Positions 40,776-50,062 of a stretch of 64,000 nt of DNA are shown here, piece after piece. The notes under the pieces were generated by a model that ran no database searches, was not told the origin of the DNA, and was given only the letters and a program-made list of their open reading frames with translations. The position numbers were made by a program, and so were the translations under genes. The stretch lies in the NCBI GenBank assembly GCA_047635055.1, contig JBLIIJ010000008.1, positions 1 through 64,000 of the forward strand. The letters are read 5' to 3'. This stretch comes from JAVJRN01 sp047635055. Its GTDB lineage: Bacteria; Bacteroidota; Bacteroidia; Cytophagales; Cyclobacteriaceae. Numbering within the stretch: position 1 is the stretch's first letter; each line of letters begins with the position of its first letter.

Positions 40776-43580
40776 CTAGGGAAGAAAAAGTATTCTTTGG
40801 GTTTCTTCTGCGTTTGAGGTGATTATTTTACAAAAATATAAACCATGATCTACCGCTAAGCCTGCAGCATTCGTTCCATCCCAGAAGGCGACATTTGTTC
40901 CAGAAAATTGATATCCCCAAAGTAAATCGCGAATGAACTTTCCAGAGCGATCATAAATTTCAATTTTTACAAAATCATCCTCTGTCAGTGTAAACTCAAT
41001 GTTTGTTTTCTCACTGAAAGGATTTGGGAAGGCTTTTGCTTCGACTTTCAAGGCAATTTCACTCGTGATTTGCTTGAAATCCTCTAGGTATGTAGCAAAA
41101 GTGCCATTGCCGTGCGTTGCTACCAATAATCGACCATCCATAGGTCTATAATTCAGCATCGTCACGACAGAGCTGCCAATTAAATCCTCAGACTCTTTTG
41201 TCCAGATACTTTCTTGAGTTAGCGGGGATGTTGCGGAATACAGCCCGGTGCTTGTTCCTACGAAATACTTGGTATTCATACCATTGGTTCCAGAAACGGG
41301 AATTATTTCAAGCCATCGAACACTAGGTCCGCTACCGCTACCATCTTCATACTGTTCTAGGTTATTGCTGATATCCAAGAAGGATTCCCCACCATCGGTA
41401 CTATAGAAAATGGATGGGATTTCGTAATTCGAAAATATAACGGTGATTTCTTCTGCATTTATAGGGTTCACCGCAATGCAAGAAATGTGACCGCCCTCAG
41501 GGAAGCCCTCAGATTGTAGTACTTCTGTAGAATAGGATGCTGGACTAGAAGGGTTTTTAACCTTAACAATTCCAGGAAGTGGGGCGGAAAATCCAGCATA
41601 AAGAATATCAGCGTCAATAGGCTTACTAATTGCCGTGTAGATTCCTTGAGAGATACGGGTATTGTCTATTATTTCCCAGTTGATGGGGGTTTTGTTTTGG
41701 GAACCCCATGGAATTTGCATTAGGTTTAAATTACGCCAGATTTCGTTTCCCCCCAGTAAATACATTTTATTTTGATTGTTAGGATCTAGTGTCCATGGGT
41801 TTATAAACAAGTAGCCTTGGCCTTCATCTTCACCACCCCCAACTGGATCTACTCTCGTAAATGTGCGTAGACTTGAGCCTTCAGTGAGGTTAAACCGATA
41901 AACTTGACCTTCTTGAAAAGAACCATAAACTAAATCGTCAAAATCAGTTAATGCGCCATAACCTCCGTCTCCACCAACGACTCTGTTCCATGATGGATCT
42001 TGACTTGAAGATGTACGAAGGTAAGTGCCATTGTCTTGCAGGCCACCTATTGAGTTACTAGATGTTGAGTTCTGCTTTTGGTGAATGCTGTAAAATTGGG
42101 AGGTCAAATACCCATTATTTAGATTACCCCACCTAACACTGTCTTGAAGATTATTTGTTGTCTTAAATATACCGCCATCGTTTCCCGTGAGCATCTTTTG
42201 TGGGTTGGAAGGGTAAAATAGGACTTTGTGTTGATCAGGATGATGCCCCGGATAACGCGCACTAGTAGATTGATATCCTCCGATCCAATCATAATTATTG
42301 GGTGATGAAAACCCATTGTTGGATCGATAGAGATTGGTCGCTCCCAAGAAAATCGTCATTGGATCATCCGGATGAACTTCAATTAACATGTTGTAACCAG
42401 ATTGGGTGTCTAAACCTTCGATGGAAGAGGTTAATGGTGGGAGATTGGGGGAAAGGTTTGTCCATGTTCCTGACGGCACACCGTCTTCAATGGAAGCTAA
42501 GCTATACCTGAACAATGTGTTTTGCTCATCTCCTTCTGTGAAGAAATATAAAATATCATTGGTTTCATCTAATCCTATGACTGTTCTTTCGTGATAAGTA
42601 GGGAAGTTTCTGTTTTGTATAGCAAACCATTTTTCTCCATTTTCCGAGAAATAGATACCAGCTTGAGGGTATAATTCGCCAGTAGAAGTAGCACTGGATA
42701 GTGTTGCGATGAGATATCCTTTTTCAGTTTGTCTGATATTTGTGTAAAAAGGTGCGATTGAACCATTGAGGTTTGTTGTATCAGGAAGGTCAAATAATTT
42801 TTCACCCAGTGCAACGTCCCAATTTTCGCCTCCGTCATCAGATTTTAAAATAGCTCCATACGCCGCGAGATATACTTGATCGACATCAATATTTGACTTA
42901 TAGACAAGTATCTCCCATGAATATTGAAATTGATTATTGAATCGGTCAGGCGTTGAGCTATTGGTGTTTCCCAAAGGAAACCACGTATCTCCATTATCTA
43001 CAGACTTATAAAGCCCATCTCCTCTGAATGGAGCGCCTAGTGATCTAGCTGAATTACCCAATAACTCCCCTGTGCCGAAGTACCAGGTATTTTCTTTTCC
43101 TAACCTAGTGTCTTGAGTCAGGCAGCTGATACTATTTCTAAGAGAAGGTGATGACATTCTCTGCCATGATCTCCCCTCATTATTAGATTTCCATATCCCT
43201 CCGGAAACACCCCCCGCAATAATTGTGTTTTCGTTTGTAATGTCAAGTGCGAGTCCCCTTGTTCTACCGCCAACATTGAATGGGCCTGTGGAAACCCATT
43301 TTTGTTGTGCTAATCGCAGACCATGAGCTTTATTAAAAGCTGCGACCGTGGGGATTTTCTTAGAAAACTGTAATTCTTTAAATGAAATATTCTTTGGTAT
43401 CTCCTTAGTCTGAGGATTGACAAGCTGTTGATGCCAATACGAAAATCGGCGATCAATTTTTTCTTGGATAGGAAGGCCTGAGCCTGGTTGATTAAATTTG
43501 ACATTGAAGTCAATTTCTTGTTTGGGATTGATAGTTATCAAAACCAGTAAGGCCAACGGCCATATTTGCCTTCCTTTCAA
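40776..43580 (-). CDS. Exported sortilin/BNR-like propeller protein with T9SS-type C-terminus
   Basis: The protein has 934 residues. A short signal-like N-terminus is followed by two stretches of VPS10/BNR (sialidase-type Asp-box) repeats: GGIWKSNNEGRSWQ, DGLYKSVDNGDTW, ILKSDDGGENWD, SIFYSTDGGESFLD. The C-terminal domain at about 845-934 begins VEAKAFPNPFSEKTNIEFTL and contains FLRDLLWG-like and FWDGTNAAG segments, the FlgD-Ig-like version of a type A T9SS signal. It is probably a secreted surface protein. The repeats are also found in glycosidases, but no catalytic site was identified. It is the last gene of a four-gene minus-strand operon, 9 bases after the preceding gene. Confidence 0.82.
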   Translation of the reverse strand: MKGRQIWPLALLVLITINPKQEIDFNVKFNQPGSGLPIQEKIDRRFSYWHQQLVNPQTKEIPKNISFKELQFSKKIPTVAAFNKAHGLRLAQQKWVSTGPFNVGGRTRGLALDITNENTIIAGGVSGGIWKSNNEGRSWQRMSSPSLRNSISCLTQDTRLGKENTWYFGTGELLGNSARSLGAPFRGDGLYKSVDNGDTWFPLGNTNSSTPDRFNNQFQYSWEILVYKSNIDVDQVYLAAYGAILKSDDGGENWDVALGEKLFDLPDTTNLNGSIAPFYTNIRQTEKGYLIATLSSATSTGELYPQAGIYFSENGEKWFAIQNRNFPTYHERTVIGLDETNDILYFFTEGDEQNTLFRYSLASIEDGVPSGTWTNLSPNLPPLTSSIEGLDTQSGYNMLIEVHPDDPMTIFLGATNLYRSNNGFSSPNNYDWIGGYQSTSARYPGHHPDQHKVLFYPSNPQKMLTGNDGGIFKTTNNLQDSVRWGNLNNGYLTSQFYSIHQKQNSTSSNSIGGLQDNGTYLRTSSSQDPSWNRVVGGDGGYGALTDFDDLVYGSFQEGQVYRFNLTEGSSLRTFTRVDPVGGGEDEGQGYLFINPWTLDPNNQNKMYLLGGNEIWRNLNLMQIPWGSQNKTPINWEIIDNTRISQGIYTAISKPIDADILYAGFSAPLPGIVKVKNPSSPASYSTEVLQSEGFPEGGHISCIAVNPINAEEITVIFSNYEIPSIFYSTDGGESFLDISNNLEQYEDGSGSGPSVRWLEIIPVSGTNGMNTKYFVGTSTGLYSATSPLTQESIWTKESEDLIGSSVVTMLNYRPMDGRLLVATHGNGTFATYLEDFKQITSEIALKVEAKAFPNPFSEKTNIEFTLTEDDFVKIEIYDRSGKFIRDLLWGYQFSGTNVAFWDGTNAAGLAVDHGLYFCKIITSNAEETQRILFLP

Positions 43581-43589
43581 TTTGTTTAG

Positions 43590-43964
43590 CTATTCTATGA
43601 TTGTATTGACCTTATTTACTCTGCCTTCAAGTAGAGGGACTGTTTTTACACCTTCACCATTATTATTCATGTCTCCATTTCTAGCATCTATGAAATAAGA
43701 AATAGGTTTGAGGTCTTCAAATTTTATTCTCCCTTTACTATCGGTGATGCCTTTTTTTACTGCATTTTCGGATGATCTATAATCGTCCTCGTTTTTAAAC
43801 AAGCTAACAGTAGCGCCTTCGTTGGCATTACCCAAGCCATCTAAAACAGTGATTTTCAGTTTGGTCGGAATGAATTTTTGTAAAGGACTTACTTCCTTAA
43901 AAGATAAAGTACTGACTGTCATTATTATAGCCGTAATTAATAATAGGGTATTAGTTTTTTTCAT
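43590..43964 (-). CDS. Small exported protein with carboxypeptidase-regulatory-like fold
   Basis: The protein has 124 residues. An N-terminal hydrophobic signal (KKTNTLLLITAIIMTVSTL) precedes one beta-sandwich: LKITVLDGLGNANEGATVSLF, KKGITDSKGRIKFEDLKP, YFIDARNGDMNNNGEG. This is the SpaA/CarboxypepD_reg-like fold, likely an envelope protein. It lies 2 bases after the gene at 43967-44551 and 9 bases before the sortilin-like gene. The specific role is unknown. Confidence 0.7.
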   Translation of the reverse strand: MKKTNTLLLITAIIMTVSTLSFKEVSPLQKFIPTKLKITVLDGLGNANEGATVSLFKNEDDYRSSENAVKKGITDSKGRIKFEDLKPISYFIDARNGDMNNNGEGVKTVPLLEGRVNKVNTIIE

Positions 43965-43966
43965 CT

Positions 43967-44551
43967 TTATGTTTTTTTGGATTCAAGCAAATATTCAGCC
44001 AATTTATTAAACGAAAATGCTTTTTGATAACTTCTGTCAATGTAGTTATTTGCTAATACTTTTAGGTAGCTAGGGGAGTCGTTGATATAGGTTAATTCCA
44101 ATAAGACATTTCCATATTGTTGATTGTATGGGGCGTCACCTAATATTATCGGCTTCAAATAATATTTCTCTATCAGTTCTACATACTCCTCTCGTTCGAT
44201 CATTGACTTATCTGCGTTGGCCTTCTTATATTGAAGTCCTAGCATTTGGTCTTTAAACCATTCTAATAAAAACTGCGCCTCGGAAGATTCGATTTGGTCT
44301 TTGCATGAAATAGCAAAGCCTGAGGAAGTTGGTGTACTTAAAATATGAACATCAGGCTCACCAATAATTTTGCGCAGTTTTAGTTCTCTGGAATCTCGTA
44401 TTTCCTGTACTAGATCTATGCGTTGGAAAGATTTTTTCCAATGGCTGTAATCGTTAGAGAATTGTTCCGATCGAATAAGTACTTCTTGGTGATTAAAGTT
44501 ACCAGTCTTATTGCCAAATATTTTGTCGTAGATTTCTTTAAATGCGCTCAT
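43967..44551 (-). CDS. Unknown cytoplasmic protein in a surface-protein operon
   Basis: The protein has 194 residues with no signal peptide and no membrane segment, and no family is recognised. It is charged, mostly helical in appearance, with a central beta-like stretch (DVHILSTPTSSGFAISC) and an aromatic C-terminal part (NNYIDRSYQKAFSFNKLAEYLLE). Its ATG directly abuts the stop of the large PKD protein gene (0 bases between) and it is followed 2 bases later by an exported protein gene. A cytosolic accessory or chaperone role for the exported neighbours is possible but unsupported. Confidence 0.65.
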   Translation of the reverse strand: MSAFKEIYDKIFGNKTGNFNHQEVLIRSEQFSNDYSHWKKSFQRIDLVQEIRDSRELKLRKIIGEPDVHILSTPTSSGFAISCKDQIESSEAQFLLEWFKDQMLGLQYKKANADKSMIEREEYVELIEKYYLKPIILGDAPYNQQYGNVLLELTYINDSPSYLKVLANNYIDRSYQKAFSFNKLAEYLLESKKT

Positions 44552-47500
44552 TTATCTAATAACAGTTACTGAGCCGTACTGTTCGATCAAACCCAATTCT
44601 GGTTCTAATTCACTTGAAAAAATTATTTTGTAGGCAAATACTCCAGGTCCAATAGGCTTGTTTTCTACATTTCCATCCCATTCGAAGTTAGGATCTTGTG
44701 AATAATAAATAACCCTACCCCAACGATTGTATATAAATATTTCAAATCGATCGATGAAGTCATTGGCTATGATTGACCAATTATCATTAAGACCATTTTG
44801 ATCACCTGGCGAGAACGCATTTGGCGCTTGAATCCTTCTAAAACATTGATCTGAAAGCGTTAATTGAACGGTATCAGTCTGAACGCAATTAGGTAAGTTT
44901 ACTTCAGTGATCTGTACATAATATAGCCCTGTATCCAGATCATTGACGACTAAGCCTCTTGAAACAGATTCCGAAAGGCTACTGTATACCCTTTCTCCGT
45001 CTCTGTTGAAGACTTCAAGGTCGACAAGAGATCCTACAAGATTTTGAATATTTATCGAGATATCTCCCGTATAAAAACAGTCGTCTTGGGCAGTTGCATC
45101 CATTGAATAGGCCGCTTCGTTTTCAAGTTGAAAAATTTCTGTATTTACACAGCCGGTGTTATTATTTGTGACTGTCGTAATGTAGCTCCCAGCTTCAAGA
45201 CCGGTGAATGGATTAGGAGCACCAGGCCCGTCAAAATTGAATGGCCCAAGTGAGACAGGCCCATCAAGTTGATAGGTGAAATTTCCTTGTGATTCAATGG
45301 AAACCTCAAACTCACCATTAGCCAATCCACAATCTGGTTGGATTATATTGTTCTGTTCTAAAGTAGGCGAGGGCTGTATCAAAACTTCTACACTATCACT
45401 TTCTAAGCACCCAGTAACAGCATTTAAAACTTCTACTTTATACATGAAGGTTCCAGATGATCTGGTGTCGACCACTTGAGACTGTGCTGTACCCACTTTT
45501 ACATCGTCCAAAAACCAAGTGTAATTGGGCCCTGGCACTTGAGCCGTCAATGTTGGTCCAGCGCCTCGTTGGCAAGCTATTTGATCTTCCCCAAGGTCTA
45601 TAATCCCAAATCCGTCTCCAACGACGAAGGATAACGTGTCTGAACTACAGCCATCGGAATTTATGATTGCTACAGCTAACGGCAATACAGTAATGTCCTC
45701 GAAGAGATCTGCCGTCAAGGTTATCGTTCGTGTCGTGTCGCCTGTGGACCAATAATAACGGAAGTTATCTCTGTCAACATCCCATGCAGACAAAGTGACT
45801 TGTCCTTCACAAATCGAAGTGTCACCAACCATTGGCGCTTCTGGAATGTTAAAAACGGATACTGTATCTCTGAGGATCATGGCGGTATCACATCTATTTG
45901 TGAGCGTTAGCGTGACGAAGTATTCACCGGGAGCATCGTAAGTGTGATCTACGTTTTGCTCAGTGGAGCCAAGGCCGTCACCAAACTCCCAGGTATATTC
46001 TTCTATACTCGTGTCTCTTCCTTGGCCAGTGAAGGTAGTTGGTAATCCAACACAACCTACTGTAGTAGCAATAGAAGGCGTAAGGCCTTGATTGGCTGAT
46101 TGTAGTGAAAAGTTTGGTAAACCAAGCCGTGATAACCTTCCGTCTCCTTCAGGATCGATATCAATGGATGCTTCATTGAAGCCAGCCTGTGCATCATCAC
46201 CAGCCGGAGATGCTATTTCCCCGATAGTTGTGGCATTGTCTACTGCCAAGTAGATTAATCCGTCAGAGCCTCTTTGCAATGCGCCATAATTCCCAATGTT
46301 TACAGGATATCCAGCATATTTAGTTGCTGATATATCTGTGACTGGATCCTCTGAAAAAAGACTATCAAGATCGTATTGGATCAATTTCGAAAAAGCCCCA
46401 GATGTTGTAATATATAATTTTAAACCATCGCCAGAATATTCTAAACCATAGGCTCTAGCTCCCCCGTATTCTTCAATATCAATAAGCCTCGGATTACTGA
46501 CCGCACCCGAAGCAAAATTGTAATCAAAAATTTCAACGTAGTTGGTATCTCCAGGAATGAGCATAGCTAATGACTGTCCACCAGGACTGAATTTAGTATA
46601 TCCTGAAGCAGCAGATTCATTTTGAAAGCTATGCGACTCACCTATTCCGGAATGTTGCGCTGGGCCAATACCATTTCTGCTGAGGAAATAGCTCCTAAAG
46701 TGTGGATTACCATATTCATGGGTTAATAGGTATGGATTGCCAGTAAAACCTGTTGAAGTAACCCTTTCAGTACTTTGATTTACAAGAGAGAAGTTTTTCA
46801 ATGTTACTTTGCCATAAGCGGAATCAAATTTCATATCCACAATGGCATATTTTAATCGAAATTCGAAATCTCCGTAAACTTGTTCTGTTATAAATACATA
46901 AAACATCGTGTTGTCGTCTTGAAACGGGAGGATTAATGCAGCTTGGGTTGACGAACTATCGCCTCCAATATTGGTTCCGTTGATCATGATTTCATGCTTA
47001 CGGTTCCATATGGTAGCGCCATTTGTATAGAACACTAACTGCCCATTTATATCTGAAACGGAGGCACATCCCTCAGGTGAAGACATAAGATTATCATCTA
47101 CAATTACTTGGGGAGTTCCATTTATAAAATCCAAACCAGCATTTTCGCCAAAATACCATTTTGCCCCGAATTGTCTCGATGCACCATATTCGGTCACTAT
47201 TATTTCGTCATAGGAGGTACACCCTGCTGTTCCCGCAACTTCTACCCAGTAAGTGCCTGCTGTGTCTACCTCTATTGTTGCAGTACTGGCACCTGTATTC
47301 CATAAATATTGTGTTCCGTCACCAGCATCAAGGGTCAAGATTTCATCAACGCAGATGGTGGTATCGTTACCCAAATTAAGCGTTGTGTCAGCGACAAATA
47401 TTTCAACAGGGTTGTTCCTAATGCCTATTCGACCGTTTAATTCAGTAATGAGGGTTACAAAGTACGGGCCTTCATTCTCATAGGTGTGAATTGGAGCTAC

Positions 47501-48820
47501 TGCACTAGAGATGTTACCATCGCCAAAATCCCATAAGTAGTTGTTTGGCTCTGGCGAAACATTGGCAAAAAATTTTGTTGCTTGCGCCTGGCAGCTATCT
47601 CGATAGGTGAATTCTACTGTGGAGAAGTTGTTGAAGTTTGGGGAAGCAAATTGAGGAAACTGTTTTGCTTTAAAATCTCCTTCGAAGGCTATGCTGTCAT
47701 AAAAAGTTCTAAGCCCGACACTGTCCGGGTCTAATATTCGACCAATAGAATATTCACCTCCGTCTGCTAATTGATATAAATGATAGATCCGATCATCAAT
47801 TCCTCTTTCAAGGCCATAACTTCTGGCCACATTAAAGTTCATTATTGGGATAACGGGGCTGGGTACGTTGACTGTGTCAGAAAAGTCAACTTGATATACT
47901 CCAGCTTCCAAATCCGTATTTGTCGATTTAGAGAAGAAAAGTTTTTGACCATCGGGCGACCATTCTACATCGTGAATTGCTGTGCCTGTTCCATTAATAA
48001 CAGCCGTATTTAGTACCTGTCTGTTAAAACTGAGCAACTGAGCCGTGTCAAGACTGATACCTAGGTTGACATCAAAAATCAGAATATTTCGATTGTTTTC
48101 TTTTGGTGCCAAAGCGAGTTGCGAAGAATCGGCGTTAAAAGCCATTTGAACCACCTCAAAATCAGGTAATGCACTTGGAATGACATCTTCGTTATGATTA
48201 GTCAACCCGCTTGATGATACCACAATGATATTAAAACTGTAATCGTTAGGGTCTTGAGTGATGACGAAGAATCTATTTCCATCAGCCGCGGGCAGTACTT
48301 TCATCCCTTCGGATTGTCCGGGAAGCCCAGTGGCTAAATTGTAGGAGGAAACTTCTCCCAGCGGGAATTCTGGAATTGCCGAATTCCCAGCTATAGATGC
48401 GTCTATGAGTGAGTACTGTAATTCATTCTGACTATTGGTAAAAAGATAGTATTGGTTGTTGTTATTCGGATTAGGGGAGACTACCACAGGTTGATTATAA
48501 CTTGTGTCTCCAGACAGTATACTTCCTGAAATGATACTGGGTAATAATTTTTGACTCGCATCATAAATTACTTGTCCATCTGTATAGAACAATAAGTTTC
48601 CAGTAAATTGATCATTGATCACTACGGAACCATTTTTGGAAAAACGAACATTTTGTTTTGTTTCCAAAACAGCTTGTCTTCCATTCTTATCAAAAAGCAA
48701 ATTCAAATCTGAATTCCCAAAATACCAGTTGGTTCTGGTTATATCTTGCGCCTTCGATGAATGCAACCCGAAAAGGAGTACAACTCCTAAATAAATAAAT
48801 AACTTGTTCAAATCTGACAT
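44552..48820 (-). CDS. Large PKD-domain protein with type B T9SS sorting domain
   Basis: The protein has 1422 residues. After a signal peptide (ends SKAQ), the body contains two related halves, each a propeller-like region opening with NWYFGNSDLNLLF or KWYFGENAGLDFI and closing with a PKD domain (NNYLWDFGDGNISS; EYTWEFGDGLGSTEQ). Further Ig-like stretches with Cys pairs follow. The last 90 residues (APNAFSPGDQNGLNDNWSI, IYNRWGRVIY, WDGNVENKPIGPGVFAYKI) are the gliding-motility-associated type B sorting domain. This predicts T9SS export to the surface. Type B proteins usually depend on a PorP/SprF partner, and a porP/sprF homologue lies divergently 113 bases away. Confidence 0.88.
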   Translation of the reverse strand: MSDLNKLFIYLGVVLLFGLHSSKAQDITRTNWYFGNSDLNLLFDKNGRQAVLETKQNVRFSKNGSVVINDQFTGNLLFYTDGQVIYDASQKLLPSIISGSILSGDTSYNQPVVVSPNPNNNNQYYLFTNSQNELQYSLIDASIAGNSAIPEFPLGEVSSYNLATGLPGQSEGMKVLPAADGNRFFVITQDPNDYSFNIIVVSSSGLTNHNEDVIPSALPDFEVVQMAFNADSSQLALAPKENNRNILIFDVNLGISLDTAQLLSFNRQVLNTAVINGTGTAIHDVEWSPDGQKLFFSKSTNTDLEAGVYQVDFSDTVNVPSPVIPIMNFNVARSYGLERGIDDRIYHLYQLADGGEYSIGRILDPDSVGLRTFYDSIAFEGDFKAKQFPQFASPNFNNFSTVEFTYRDSCQAQATKFFANVSPEPNNYLWDFGDGNISSAVAPIHTYENEGPYFVTLITELNGRIGIRNNPVEIFVADTTLNLGNDTTICVDEILTLDAGDGTQYLWNTGASTATIEVDTAGTYWVEVAGTAGCTSYDEIIVTEYGASRQFGAKWYFGENAGLDFINGTPQVIVDDNLMSSPEGCASVSDINGQLVFYTNGATIWNRKHEIMINGTNIGGDSSSTQAALILPFQDDNTMFYVFITEQVYGDFEFRLKYAIVDMKFDSAYGKVTLKNFSLVNQSTERVTSTGFTGNPYLLTHEYGNPHFRSYFLSRNGIGPAQHSGIGESHSFQNESAASGYTKFSPGGQSLAMLIPGDTNYVEIFDYNFASGAVSNPRLIDIEEYGGARAYGLEYSGDGLKLYITTSGAFSKLIQYDLDSLFSEDPVTDISATKYAGYPVNIGNYGALQRGSDGLIYLAVDNATTIGEIASPAGDDAQAGFNEASIDIDPEGDGRLSRLGLPNFSLQSANQGLTPSIATTVGCVGLPTTFTGQGRDTSIEEYTWEFGDGLGSTEQNVDHTYDAPGEYFVTLTLTNRCDTAMILRDTVSVFNIPEAPMVGDTSICEGQVTLSAWDVDRDNFRYYWSTGDTTRTITLTADLFEDITVLPLAVAIINSDGCSSDTLSFVVGDGFGIIDLGEDQIACQRGAGPTLTAQVPGPNYTWFLDDVKVGTAQSQVVDTRSSGTFMYKVEVLNAVTGCLESDSVEVLIQPSPTLEQNNIIQPDCGLANGEFEVSIESQGNFTYQLDGPVSLGPFNFDGPGAPNPFTGLEAGSYITTVTNNNTGCVNTEIFQLENEAAYSMDATAQDDCFYTGDISINIQNLVGSLVDLEVFNRDGERVYSSLSESVSRGLVVNDLDTGLYYVQITEVNLPNCVQTDTVQLTLSDQCFRRIQAPNAFSPGDQNGLNDNWSIIANDFIDRFEIFIYNRWGRVIYYSQDPNFEWDGNVENKPIGPGVFAYKIIFSSELEPELGLIEQYGSVTVIR

Positions 48821-48832
48821 ATAATAAGGGTG

Positions 48833-48844
48833 TCCTAGCTAGGA
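48833..48844. promoter_or_regulatory. 12-bp perfect palindrome in the divergent promoter region
   Basis: TCCTAGCTAGGA lies 12 bases upstream of the start of the PKD protein gene and about 90 bases upstream of the porP/sprF homologue. It is a candidate operator for a dimeric regulator. No function is proven, and a palindrome of this size could occur by chance. Confidence 0.3.
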
Positions 48845-48933
48845 AATGTCCTTAGTTTCATAACACTAGCAAATTAACATAAAATATCAACGCAAGACTT
48901 ACCGTTACATTACGTAGTTTAGCAACTTTGACA

Positions 48934-50028
48934 ATGAATTTTCGATTTGATCATTTGAATTTAGCATTAACATATAAAACGCGTGTAAAACTGTTGGTGA
49001 TTTTCCAATTTGTGACAGCTATTAGTTTGTCTTCGATTTGGAACACGGCTAATGCCCAAGACCCTCAGTTTTCTCAGTATTATGCCGCGCCTATGTTCCT
49101 CAATCCAGGATTGGTAGGTTTAAACCAGAGAGGGCAAGTCGGTATAAATTATAGAAATCAATGGCCAAGCATTGATGCAAGTTTTGAAACGTATTCCTTT
49201 TACGCGAGTTATAACTGGGAGGATGTGTATAGTTCCGCAGGAATTATTGTTAATACGGACCGAGAAGGTCTAGCTGGCCTCCAGTCGACGAATGTTGGAT
49301 TACAGTATGCTTATCAAGTGGGGCTGAATTACAATTGGACATTTAGGCCGGGTGTTGAAGTTTCTTATTATTTCCGTGATATTAATTTTGATCAGCTCAC
49401 TTTCGGTGATCAATTTGATCAAAATGGCTTGGTTCGGTCAACTTCTGCTGAAAGTTTTAATACTGGATTAAACGCTCGATTCCTTGATTTGTCTTTCGGA
49501 GGCATATTATTTTCTAAAAATGTGTGGTTGGGTTCGGCACTACATCATGTAACAGAACCAAATCAATCAATAGCCGGAGGCAATGCTCCATTGCCGAAAA
49601 AATTCTCGATACATGGTGGATATAAAATTCTTTTTTCTGACATAAGCCCAAGAGCATCTACACCTTCGAAAGGGAGGGAAAGAAGCTTAACCCCATCTTT
49701 CAATTACAAACAGCAAGGGGATTATAGACAGCTAGATTTAGGTCTTTATTTTACATTAGAGCCTATTTTGATTGGAACGTGGTATAGAGGTTTACCAATT
49801 GGAGGACTCGAAAATACAAAAAATGCTGAATCTGTGATTTTCATGGTTGGCATGAACAAAAATGACGTGACTATAGGATATAGTTTTGATTATACGATAT
49901 CCGACTTAGGCATTGCGAGCGGAGGGGCTCATGAAATTTCTATTTCCTATTCTTTCAGCCTTGCAGATCCACGCAAGCCACCACGTGAAGTGCGCGAACT
50001 AAGATGTCCTGTGCCATTTATTTTCTAG
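48934..50028 (+). CDS. PorP/SprF family type IX secretion membrane protein
   Basis: The protein has 364 residues from the ATG at 48934. A TTG two codons earlier is less likely. After a long N-terminal region and a hydrophobic signal ending TANAQ, the mature protein begins DPQFSQYYAAPMFLNPGLVG, the hallmark of PorP/SprF. An outer-membrane beta-barrel-like sequence follows, with NYRNQWPSI and QYAYQVGLNYNWTFRPGVE, and the protein ends with a conserved aromatic strand before a short tail. These proteins work with type B sorted proteins in T9SS secretion and gliding. The divergent neighbour carries exactly such a domain. Confidence 0.92.
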   Translation: MNFRFDHLNLALTYKTRVKLLVIFQFVTAISLSSIWNTANAQDPQFSQYYAAPMFLNPGLVGLNQRGQVGINYRNQWPSIDASFETYSFYASYNWEDVYSSAGIIVNTDREGLAGLQSTNVGLQYAYQVGLNYNWTFRPGVEVSYYFRDINFDQLTFGDQFDQNGLVRSTSAESFNTGLNARFLDLSFGGILFSKNVWLGSALHHVTEPNQSIAGGNAPLPKKFSIHGGYKILFSDISPRASTPSKGRERSLTPSFNYKQQGDYRQLDLGLYFTLEPILIGTWYRGLPIGGLENTKNAESVIFMVGMNKNDVTIGYSFDYTISDLGIASGGAHEISISYSFSLADPRKPPREVRELRCPVPFIF

Positions 50029-50062
50029 ACCGATCCAAGTGAAGAAATATTACCTTCGTTAA

